11,610 nt of DNA from NCBI GenBank assembly GCA_937952455.1, contig CALFYU010000262.1, positions 1 through 11,610 of the forward strand, in the 5' to 3' direction. The notes beneath the pieces were generated by a model. That model was not told where the DNA came from and searched no databases. It saw only the letters and a program-made list of their open reading frames with translations. Shown here in pieces: positions 1 through 7,356 of this stretch (position 1 is its first letter; the number at the start of each line of letters is the position of its first letter). This DNA comes from an uncultured Planctomycetaceae bacterium. GTDB lineage: Bacteria; Planctomycetota; Planctomycetia; Planctomycetales; Planctomycetaceae. Both the position numbers and the translations under genes were made by a program.

Positions 1-1297
1 GGGCATCCGCGATCGAATTCAACTCGACGGCAGCGGAAGTTTTGACGTCGACGATGCCGCGAACACGCTGAGTTACTTCTGGGACTATGACAACGACGGT
101 CAATACGACGCCGTGGGCGTGCGTCCCTTTATCACAGCCGCAGACTTAAACGGACAAAGTAATGTCGTCGTACGTCTAAAGGTGGTGGACGACGAGGGCC
201 TTTCCTCGACCAGTGTGGTGCGCGTGTATGGCGAAGACACGGCGGTTCTGCGAATCCGCGGCGACAACAAAGGGGTTGTCGGTCAACCGCGAGTGATCTC
301 ACTGCAGCTCTATGGTCCGACAGTCCTGCCCGACGAATACACCTACACAGTCGACTGGGGCGACGGGACGGCGCCTCGGGTTGAAACCGGAATCTCCGGC
401 CTGTCAATCAGCAAACGCTATAACAAACCTGGGAACTACACCATTCGTGCCACCGCCGTCAACAAGGACACCGGCCTGGTCACGACCCACAGCCGTGTGA
501 TGCGAATCCGCACCGTGATCCAGGACGGTGATAACTTTGCCGTAGCGGGAACAAACGCCGACGAAACGTTCCGCGTCTACACCCGCCCCGGTACCGACCG
601 GGTCGAAATGTTTCTCAACCGGGTTTCGTTGGGTGTACACACAGTCCCCGGCACGATCACCTTCATCGGCATGGGCGGGGATGATTGGTTCGTCGGCGAC
701 CGCGGTACCTACAACGTCTACTTCGACGGTGGCCGCGGCAACAATGTGTCCTATACGTACGACGGAGACGACACAATCCTCGGCCGTGAGGGCCGGGACC
801 GCATCTACGACTATGGTGGGGACAACCATATCGACGCCGGACACGGAAATAACGAGATCAGAACCAACGGCGGTAACGATTTCATCGAGTCCGGTCGTGG
901 CGACGACAAGATTGTTGACACGGGCGGCGACAACCGGATCTTGGCCGGAGACGGCGACAACATGATTCGCACCCGCAAAGGGAACGATGTGATCATTACC
1001 GGATCGGGCAAGGACAATATCTCCGATATCGGCGGTAATAATCTTATCGAGGCCGGGGATGGCAGTAACACGATTCGGACTCGTGAAGGCAGTGACACAA
1101 TTCTCGGCGGAGCGCACGATGATAGTGTCCGCGACTCCGGCGGATTGAATTACATCTACACGTTCTCCGGAAACGATTTCATCGTCGCCTACGGCACCAA
1201 CTTTATTGATTCCGGACCGGGCAGCGATTTTGTTTTCGGCGCCAACCTGCTGGACGATGACGACGACCTGCTCGATCTCCTGGCCCGCTCCCGGTAA
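1..1297 (+). CDS. C-terminal part of a PKD-domain / RTX-like repeat extracellular protein (5' end outside window)
   Basis: The frame is open from base 2 to the TAA at 1295-1297, giving 431 visible residues with no credible start, so the gene begins upstream. Residues about 1-78 fit a PKD fold (LDGSGSFDVDD, then YFWDYDNDGQYD, then a VRLKVVDDEG strand). A second PKD-like domain follows at about 80-172, with the WGDGT motif and PGNYTIRATA strand. A linker (GTNADETFRVY; GMGGDDWFVG) leads into about 18 glycine/aspartate nonapeptides at about 243-412, then a short tail with five consecutive Asp. PKD domains are beta-sandwiches common in surface proteins; RTX nonapeptides form calcium-binding beta-rolls. 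The protein is therefore probably exported and acts at or outside the envelope. No catalytic domain, dockerin or sorting motif is visible. A type I secretion signal would lie in the last ~60 residues but cannot be identified by motif. It converges on the metacaspase gene with only 14 bases between. Confidence 0.85.
   Translation, partial: GIRDRIQLDGSGSFDVDDAANTLSYFWDYDNDGQYDAVGVRPFITAADLNGQSNVVVRLKVVDDEGLSSTSVVRVYGEDTAVLRIRGDNKGVVGQPRVISLQLYGPTVLPDEYTYTVDWGDGTAPRVETGISGLSISKRYNKPGNYTIRATAVNKDTGLVTTHSRVMRIRTVIQDGDNFAVAGTNADETFRVYTRPGTDRVEMFLNRVSLGVHTVPGTITFIGMGGDDWFVGDRGTYNVYFDGGRGNNVSYTYDGDDTILGREGRDRIYDYGGDNHIDAGHGNNEIRTNGGNDFIESGRGDDKIVDTGGDNRILAGDGDNMIRTRKGNDVIITGSGKDNISDIGGNNLIEAGDGSNTIRTREGSDTILGGAHDDSVRDSGGLNYIYTFSGNDFIVAYGTNFIDSGPGSDFVFGANLLDDDDDLLDLLARSR
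728..1237 (+). repeat. RTX-like nonapeptide array with a 36-residue higher-order period
   Basis: Translated in the frame of the PKD/RTX protein, this stretch is a run of 9-residue units (27 bases each) with consensus xxGGxN/DxI. Four consecutive units make a 108-base super-unit seen complete at 809-916, 917-1024 and 1025-1132, with partial copies before and after. The four units read DxGGxNxIx, AGxGxNxIR, TxxGxDxIx and xGxGxDxIx. The sixth residue thus follows Asn, Asn, Asp, Asp. Phase slips only near the end, where one unit (1187-1210) is a residue short. Conservation is at protein level and the DNA copies have diverged. Confidence 0.85.
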
Positions 1298-1311
1298 CGC
1301 ACCGGACGCTT

Positions 1312-3075
1312 TCAGGAACTCGGAAGATCGTCATTGATATGCCGGGCAAAGATGTCCCGCTGGACCGCTTTATTGTCGGCGTGGAAGTAGGAGCTGTGGG
1401 CGCAAGCCCACGGCGAGACCAGCGGCCGGCAGCCGACAGCGGCGAGATTCAGGTATTCGAAGTCGACCTGAAAAGGAACATTTTTCAGCGGACCGCCGAC
1501 GACGTCGTGGACGGCATCGAGATTCACCCACCGCTGCACGCAGCGCGGCCTGTTCCCGGGCTGAAATTCCTCAATCAATTTGCGTCTCACAGATCCAATC
1601 GACAGCGGGCTGCCGACGGTAAAGAAATTGTGCACGACGTCATCGGGGATCTGCCGGTCGGCGGACAACAGATGCAGCGCTTCGTAGGCCACCACCGTCC
1701 CCCAACTGTGGCTGATGATCTCCAGCCGCTGACCGTTCTGCAGGAGCGGCTCGACGACGTCGGTAAACTTGGCAATCACGCGGTCGCGGATGTTTCGACT
1801 CAACAGATACTTCAAGAAGTCGTCAATGCATTCCAAACCGGGAATGCCCAGGACGGCCCGCGCGTCGCTGGAATTCGCCGTCACCGCCCGGCTTTCACTC
1901 GGCTCGGCCCGCAGGGCGGCGCGGATCGCCCGGTCGTAAAGCACGTCCTGGATCGCTGATTTCAACTCGTCGATCTCTTCGGCGTCGCCGGCGGCGCCGC
2001 GGACCTCCGGCGTGACGATATCGCTCCAGACCACTTCGTGACGATTCTCTTCGGGAACGTCCGGAACATACGGCCGCATCGCCCGCCACCAATCGTCCGA
2101 ATACCCCGCATTGTGCCGGCAGATGCCGTGCACGTACACGACATGCGTCCGCGCCGTGTCCAGCCGCCGGCGGGCGGGCGCGGCCGCCGCCGACTGCGTC
2201 GAAAACAATCGCCAATGGGCAGACTCGTGATGGCATTCCAGTTGCGGGTCCTGATCGCGAATCTGATAGCCGGGAATCAGCGCCGCCGCCGACTGATGCC
2301 AGGCGGCGTACGATTGCATCGGTCCCTGCGCTTCGAGCGATTGAAACAGCGCATACGTCAGCGCTCCATGATAATCACCGTCGATAAACGCATCGTTGGA
2401 GAGTTGATAGTCTCGGCAGCCGGTGATCAAAATCCCACGCTGTTCCTCCACGCTGCTCCCGAACTGCTTGACCGGCAAGTTCCGAAACGACGTCATCGTG
2501 ACCGAATCGGCAGAGAACCCTTCCTCGATGGTGATCCCGCCGACGGCCCGAAAGCGAATGTCCGGCGGCGGAAGCAACCGTTTCTTGGACGCGGGAATTT
2601 TCGGCCCGAAATCCCTTGTGCCGGTCCCCGAATGGCAACAGTCGAGAATCACCGTCAAATTGGCACCGTCGGGCACGCCTCGGATAATCTTGTCCAAATC
2701 ATCGTCCAACAGCGGATCGTCCCAGTCGTGATCGATCGGCACCAGACATTCGTCGACGTGATCCAGTTCGTCGCCATCACGGTCGGGGACCTGCGAACCG
2801 TGCCCGGAATAATGAAACACCAGGACGTCGCCGGCACGCGCTCCGTCGACCAACCATTCCAGCCGCTCTAATATCGCAGCTTTCGTGGCCCGCTGATCGA
2901 CCAGCAGCCGCATGTCGGGTCCGGGCAGAAACCCAAAATGCGTGATGAGCATGTTGCCGACCATCAGCGCATCGTTTACGCACCCTTTCAACGGAGCGGT
3001 GGGATATTGATTGATCCCCACTAGCAGCGCGCGTTTGCGGGATTCGCGTCGGTGGGTCGTCGTCAAGCGTGTCAT
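1312..3075 (-). CDS. Type I metacaspase (peptidase C14) fused to a C-terminal alpha/beta-hydrolase domain
   Basis: A 587-residue protein with no signal peptide, likely cytosolic. Residues about 13-290 form a caspase-fold protease: RKRALLVGINQY strand, catalytic His92 in HYSGHGSQ, the acidic DGDELDHVDE segment typical of metacaspases, catalytic Cys147 in DCCHSG, and a p10-like part (TGCRDYQLSND; HGALTYAL; QDPQL). Metacaspases cleave after Arg/Lys, often in a calcium-dependent way. After a linker at about 292-309 containing Arg302-304, the chain restarts as an alpha/beta-hydrolase: VVYVHGIC (about 312-319, oxyanion region), nucleophile Ser457 in SHSWGT, Asp520 or Asp524 in NLDAVHD, and His560 or His565 in AHSSYFH. 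Its substrate (lipid, ester or other) cannot be told. The start is the ATG at 3075, overlapping the stop of the upstream membrane-protein gene and preceded by a strong ribosome site. The caspase call is firm; the hydrolase call is good but rests on motifs. Confidence 0.9.
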   Translation of the reverse strand: MTRLTTTHRRESRKRALLVGINQYPTAPLKGCVNDALMVGNMLITHFGFLPGPDMRLLVDQRATKAAILERLEWLVDGARAGDVLVFHYSGHGSQVPDRDGDELDHVDECLVPIDHDWDDPLLDDDLDKIIRGVPDGANLTVILDCCHSGTGTRDFGPKIPASKKRLLPPPDIRFRAVGGITIEEGFSADSVTMTSFRNLPVKQFGSSVEEQRGILITGCRDYQLSNDAFIDGDYHGALTYALFQSLEAQGPMQSYAAWHQSAAALIPGYQIRDQDPQLECHHESAHWRLFSTQSAAAAPARRRLDTARTHVVYVHGICRHNAGYSDDWWRAMRPYVPDVPEENRHEVVWSDIVTPEVRGAAGDAEEIDELKSAIQDVLYDRAIRAALRAEPSESRAVTANSSDARAVLGIPGLECIDDFLKYLLSRNIRDRVIAKFTDVVEPLLQNGQRLEIISHSWGTVVAYEALHLLSADRQIPDDVVHNFFTVGSPLSIGSVRRKLIEEFQPGNRPRCVQRWVNLDAVHDVVGGPLKNVPFQVDFEYLNLAAVGCRPLVSPWACAHSSYFHADNKAVQRDIFARHINDDLPSS

Positions 3076-3572
3076 CAGCGCTCCCCTTTCTGGTTCTGAG
3101 ACGTGCCTGTTTCTTGCGGGGGAACATCGTCTGTTGTTGCCGCCGCCCCCTGTCGCGGCCCGCAGATCTCGAGCAACAGGGGCCTCAACTCATTGCCGAG
3201 TTGTTGCGCGTTCAACCGATTCGATTTGACCGCGTGCGTCAACTCACCTGTGGCCTCGACCACCTTTTCCAGGTCGCCGGTTTTCGGCTGCTGCGGCTCA
3301 CCGGCCGCTTTTTGCATTTCGCAGGCGACCGACTGCAGGATTTCTTTAAGTTGTTCCGCTGAAATCCCCCCGGACGGATTGGACTGGATCACGTCCTTCA
3401 ACTCGTCGACGGCCGTGGCGAATTTGTCCTCATCTCCGGACCAACTGACACGAACATAAGGGGCAATCAGGACGGCCGTTAGCAGAATCAAGAGCACGAC
3501 CACGGCGACAGCCAGCCAAACGTTGATTTTGTCCTTTTCCTCAGCCGGCGAGGGATTCAGGGAAATGGTCAT
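3075..3572 (-). CDS. Single-pass membrane protein, co-translated with the metacaspase
   Basis: A 165-residue protein not recognised as any named family. A short charged N-terminus (EEKDK at 11-15) precedes one hydrophobic segment at about 17-39 (valine/leucine-rich). It looks like an uncleaved membrane anchor, since no clear signal-peptidase site follows. Residues 47-140 look helical and contain two related copies (about 47-84 and 100-137), each ending in a cysteine (Cys84, Cys137). The last ~25 residues are polar and probably disordered. ATG at 3572 is preceded by GGAG with a 7-base gap. The stop overlaps the metacaspase ATG in TGATG, so translation of the two is probably coupled. Orientation is uncertain: the soluble part may face the periplasm, or the cytoplasm where the metacaspase sits. 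Possible roles as anchor, regulator or substrate of the protease are inference only. Confidence 0.75.
   Translation of the reverse strand: MTISLNPSPAEEKDKINVWLAVAVVVLLILLTAVLIAPYVRVSWSGDEDKFATAVDELKDVIQSNPSGGISAEQLKEILQSVACEMQKAAGEPQQPKTGDLEKVVEATGELTHAVKSNRLNAQQLGNELRPLLLEICGPRQGAAATTDDVPPQETGTSQNQKGER
3081..3087 (-). promoter_or_regulatory. Ribosome-binding site of the metacaspase gene
   Basis: On the minus strand AGGGGAG lies five bases before the ATG at 3075 and inside the last codons of the membrane-protein gene. It supports the start that gives the TGATG overlap, and shows that the downstream cistron can also load ribosomes itself. Confidence 0.7.
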
Positions 3573-3758
3573 GCCACGGCTCCGAAGGTGGGGATGCGAG
3601 AAGACACCAAAACCAAATCTCGACTAAGCCCCGTCACGCTACCCAGGCCGAGTGTCAAACTGTTGGCACGCCAGTTCCGAGAAGCCTCAATTTTTCTGAA
3701 CCTCCCAAGCTCCAGGGTTTACCCTGCTTTCGATGCGAGGTCGCACGTAGGAGCTGCG

Positions 3759-3787
3759 TTGTCAATCACGGCATCCCTTCTTAGAAT
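3759..3787 (+). promoter_or_regulatory. Sigma70-type promoter candidate for ffh
   Basis: TTGTCA at 3759-3764 (5 of 6 to TTGACA) and TAGAAT at 3782-3787 (5 of 6 to TATAAT) are separated by exactly 17 bases. Transcription would start near 3794, leaving a leader of roughly 157 bases before the ffh ATG. Confidence 0.5.
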
Positions 3788-3842
3788 AAACGGCTCGCAA
3801 ATTCGTCCGAAAATACTGTCTCCACGGGGTTTCGGACTGGTT

Positions 3843-3851
3843 TGCTAAAAT
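3843..3851 (+). promoter_or_regulatory. Possible second extended -10 promoter for ffh
   Basis: TGCTAAAAT combines an extended TGn element with a TAAAAT -10 box (5 of 6). No good -35 is seen 17 bases upstream (bases there read CACGGG). It would give a leader of about 90 bases. Weak support. Confidence 0.25.
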
Positions 3852-3950
3852 AATCTGCACACCAACCCGCACCTTGCCTTGGTCGATCTGACCGCATTCC
3901 AAGACTGTGACGGGAAGCCGAACCGCCCATTGAAATAACTGGATAGCGCG

Positions 3951-5441
<1,491 letters not shown>

Positions 5442-5571
5442 GTCGCACCGCACGAGAGTGGCGGAGGACGCAAACGGCGCCGCAAATGGCCCGAGAACCG
5501 TCCATTTTAGGGAAATTTGTGCTTCTGCGGCCCCGGCAGGGTTGCTGTTTTCGGCGAAATTCGTTGAAATC

Positions 5572-5597
5572 ACCGTTTCCCCGTTTTGGGGGAAGGT
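5572..5597 (+). other. Hairpin in the ffh-rpsP gap
   Basis: TTCCCC (5577-5582) and GGGGAA (5589-5594) flank a six-base GTTTTG loop. Outer ACC (5572-5574) pairs with GGT (5595-5597) across a two-base bulge. No T-run follows, so it is not a textbook intrinsic terminator. It could act as an attenuator, a leader structure or an RNA-processing site. The remainder of the 272-base gap shows no coding signal. Confidence 0.3.
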
Positions 5598-5650
5598 CCG
5601 TACTAACAGAAACTCATTCGCCGCCGCCGTTTCTGGCGCGAGTCGAGCAA

Positions 5651-5678
5651 TTCGACCGGGGCGAGTCAACAGGATAAT
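5651..5678 (+). promoter_or_regulatory. Weak promoter candidate for rpsP
   Basis: GATAAT at 5673-5678 is a good -10 (5 of 6), 35 bases before the rpsP start codon. The -35 match (TTCGAC at 5651-5656, 16-base spacer) is poor. An alternative pair further upstream, TTGCTG 5542-5547 and TGAAAT 5565-5570 with a 17-base spacer, is no better. The 272-base gap makes a separate rpsP promoter plausible, but neither site is secure. Confidence 0.25.
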
Positions 5679-5701
5679 CTCGGCAAACAAAGACAGTCTC
5701 T

Positions 5702-5708
5702 AAGGAGG
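5702..5708 (+). promoter_or_regulatory. Strong ribosome-binding site fixing the GTG start of rpsP
   Basis: AAGGAGG lies five bases before GTG 5714. It decides the start and gives the expected S16 N-terminus (AVRIRMKRLGRRHRP). Confidence 0.8.
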
Positions 5709-5713
5709 AGTGT

Positions 5714-6130
5714 GTGGCAGTTCGTATTCGGATGAAGCGATTGGGACGGCGACATCGTCCGTTCTTTCGCATCTGTGTCATGGATCAGCGCAAGCAGCGT
5801 GACGGGAAGGCGATCGAGGATATCGGCACGTACGATCCGATGATCCGCGACAAGTCGCAACGGGTCTCGCTGAACATGGAGCGGGTTGACTATTGGATTT
5901 CGGTGGGAGCGCAGCCGTCGGAGAACGTCAAGGCCCTGATTCGGAAGGTCAAGTTGAACAAGTTTGGGTCGGTGAAAGCGCCTCCGCCGCTGACACCGCC
6001 CAAAGAGCCGCCCCCGCCCGAACCGGAACCAACGGCTGAAGCGGAAACCACCGAAGAATCGGCCGCAGCTACGGACGAGGCCCCTGCGGAAGAGGCCGCC
6101 GAAACGGTTGAGGAATCGGCCGCCGAATAA
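5714..6130 (+). CDS. rpsP: 30S ribosomal protein S16 with an acidic, proline-rich C-terminal extension
   Basis: S16 binds 16S rRNA early in assembly of the small-subunit body. The core, residues 1 to about 84, matches the family: AVRIRMKRLGRRHRPFFRI, RDGK at 29-32, GTYDP at 38-42 and GAQPSENVK at 65-73. The usual length is 80-90 residues, whereas this protein has 138. The extra part (about 86-138) is low complexity, with 12 Pro first and then mainly Glu/Ala (15 acidic, 2 basic of 53). It is probably disordered and may extend from the subunit surface. Start is GTG with an almost perfect ribosome site. Its neighbours are trmD, 47 bases downstream, and ffh upstream. The rimM gene that normally sits between rpsP and trmD is missing. 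Confidence 0.97.
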   Translation: MAVRIRMKRLGRRHRPFFRICVMDQRKQRDGKAIEDIGTYDPMIRDKSQRVSLNMERVDYWISVGAQPSENVKALIRKVKLNKFGSVKAPPPLTPPKEPPPPEPEPTAEAETTEESAAATDEAPAEEAAETVEESAAE

Positions 6131-6177
6131 GGCGCGCGGCCGGCACGGCACGTGGCAACGACCGGCGATGGTTTGAC

Positions 6178-6858
6178 ATGCGGTTTGACATCCTGACGTT
6201 GTTTCCCGATCTGTTCGAGAGCTATCTACAGCAAAGCCTGTTGAAAAAGGCGATCGACGCGGAGCTGGTCGACATCCAACGGCATAACATCCGGGATTGG
6301 GCGACCGGGGTTCACAAGTCGGTGGATGACAAACCATACGGCGGCGGACCGGGAATGTTGATCGCCTGCGAGCCGACGTTCGCTTGCGTCGAAGCGGTGC
6401 AGCAGTCGGCCCCTGAACCAGGCAAGCTGATCATGCTCAGCCCGCAAGGGCGGCGATTGGATCAAGAGTTAGTGACAGAATTGGCGGCCCAGAAACGGCT
6501 ACTGTTGTTGTGCGGGCGATACGAAGGATTTGACGACAGGATTCGGGAAGGCCTCGATCCGCTGGAGGTTTCAGCGGGGGATTTCATCTGCAACGGCGGT
6601 GAAGTCCCGGCGATGTTGATCATCGACACGGTCATCCGGTTGATTCCGGGCGTGTTGGGGGACGAGACGAGCAGCAAATACGATTCGTTTTCCGAGTCGG
6701 GACGTCTGGAGTATCCGCAATATACGCGGCCGCGGGAATTTCGAGGGATGAAAGTGCCGGACGTGCTGCTCAGCGGCAATCATCAGGAGATCGCCCGCTG
6801 GCGGGCGGAAGAAAGTCTGAAACGAACCCAAGAACGTCGCAGCGATTTGTTGGAATAA
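6178..6858 (+). CDS. trmD: tRNA (guanine37-N1)-methyltransferase TrmD
   Basis: TrmD transfers a methyl group from S-adenosylmethionine to N1 of G37, next to the anticodon of tRNAs reading CNN codons, preventing +1 frameshifting. The 226-residue protein shows the SPOUT trefoil-knot family motifs: DDKPYGGGPGM (50-60), SPQG (88-91), CGRYEGFDDR (112-121), GGEVPAM (140-146) with IPGVLG (156-161), the catalytic-loop Asp169 in YDSF, YTRP (182-185) and LLSGNH (197-202). Length is slightly shorter than the E. coli protein but covers both domains. The ATG at 6178 is the family start, and no strong ribosome site precedes it. A 10-base direct repeat GGTTTGACAT (6170-6179 and 6182-6191) straddles the start codon. 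Short spacing suggests co-transcription with rpsP. Confidence 0.97.
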   Translation: MRFDILTLFPDLFESYLQQSLLKKAIDAELVDIQRHNIRDWATGVHKSVDDKPYGGGPGMLIACEPTFACVEAVQQSAPEPGKLIMLSPQGRRLDQELVTELAAQKRLLLLCGRYEGFDDRIREGLDPLEVSAGDFICNGGEVPAMLIIDTVIRLIPGVLGDETSSKYDSFSESGRLEYPQYTRPREFRGMKVPDVLLSGNHQEIARWRAEESLKRTQERRSDLLE

Positions 6859-6881
6859 TAATACCCTCAATAAAAACTTGG

Positions 6882-6915
6882 CGGATTGGAGTTTGCGGCG
6901 CACGCACGCAATCCG
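6882..6915 (+). other. Stem-loop in the rplS leader
   Basis: CGGATTG (6882-6888) pairs perfectly with CAATCCG (6909-6915). Inside the loop TGCG (6894-6897) can pair with CGCA (6903-6906). The structure ends 39 bases before the rplS ATG and has no T-run, so it is more like a leader element than a terminator. L19 leaders with autoregulatory roles are known in Firmicutes; a similar role here is only an inference. Confidence 0.3.
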
Positions 6916-6954
6916 GCACGATAAGCGAAACGTAAAGGTGTAAGGGATCGAGTC

Positions 6955-7314
6955 ATGGATCAATTGCTCAAAGCCGTCGAAGAATCGAGCCTGCGGGAAG
7001 AGCCGTTGGAGTTTGAAATCGGCGACACGGTCGACGTGCATACGCGGATTCTGGAAGGGGACAAGGAACGGATCCAGATCTTCAACGGCGTGGTGATCGC
7101 CCGGCGGGGGGGCGGCACGCGGGAAACGTTCACCGTGCGACGGATCGTTGCCGGTGAGGGCGTGGAACGAACCTTCCCGGTCCATTCGCCGAAGATCGCC
7201 AAACTGGAAGTCCTGCGTCACGGTCGCGCGCGGCGGGCGAAGCTGTTTTACCTGCGTGACCGCGTCGGCAAAGCCACGCGACTCTCCGAACGCCGCCCGA
7301 AGAAAAAGCAGTAA
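6955..7314 (+). CDS. rplS: 50S ribosomal protein L19
   Basis: L19 sits at the 30S-50S interface and contributes to the bridge near the A site. The 119-residue product has normal length and family motifs: GDTVDVHTRILEGDKERIQ (23-41), FNGVVIARRG (43-52), the ETFTVRRI strand (57-64), GVERTFPVHSP (69-79) and the basic end RHGRARRAKLFYLRDRVGKA (88-107). ATG 6955 is preceded by AAGGGA seven bases away. The gene follows trmD by 96 bases, a gap with a stem-loop, and is followed 42 bases later by yraN. No rnhB lies downstream, unlike many bacteria. Confidence 0.97.
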   Translation: MDQLLKAVEESSLREEPLEFEIGDTVDVHTRILEGDKERIQIFNGVVIARRGGGTRETFTVRRIVAGEGVERTFPVHSPKIAKLEVLRHGRARRAKLFYLRDRVGKATRLSERRPKKKQ

Positions 7315-7356
7315 CTCCAGCCACAGCGTTCGTGGGCCGCGCATTGGGGGACCGTC

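Larger units (their letters stand above)
3573..3950. other. Divergent intergenic control region between the membrane-protein/metacaspase operon and ffh
   Basis: A 378-base gap between divergently transcribed genes. It holds a convincing rightward promoter (3759-3787), a possible second rightward extended -10 (3843-3851), and a small perfect hairpin, CAGGG TTTA CCCTG, at 3713-3726. On the minus strand a perfect TTGACA occurs at 3658-3653 but has no -10 box at a usual distance, so the leftward promoter is not resolved. An 86-codon open frame on the plus strand (3588-3848) overlaps the promoter and has no recognisable features; it is not called as a gene. Confidence 0.6.

Noticed and set aside
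404..1117. Minus-strand frames with repetitive Val/Ala or Ser/Pro/Leu translations opposite the RTX array
   Set aside because: Their repetition merely mirrors the glycine/aspartate nonapeptides on the plus strand.
3075..3572. The metacaspase partner as a bacterial gasdermin
   Set aside because: Bacterial gasdermins are larger soluble beta-rich proteins; this one has an N-terminal membrane helix and a helical remainder.
3653..3658. Perfect TTGACA on the minus strand as -35 of the membrane-protein/metacaspase operon
   Set aside because: No -10-like hexamer lies 15-19 bases downstream on that strand, so a promoter cannot be supported.
3588..3848. An 86-codon plus-strand frame between the metacaspase operon and ffh
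   Set aside because: No strong ribosome site, no recognisable motif, and it spans the best promoter in the gap.
6170..6191. Ten-base direct repeat GGTTTGACAT straddling the trmD start
   Set aside because: Only two copies, one within codons for conserved residues; chance or minor slippage is enough to explain it.
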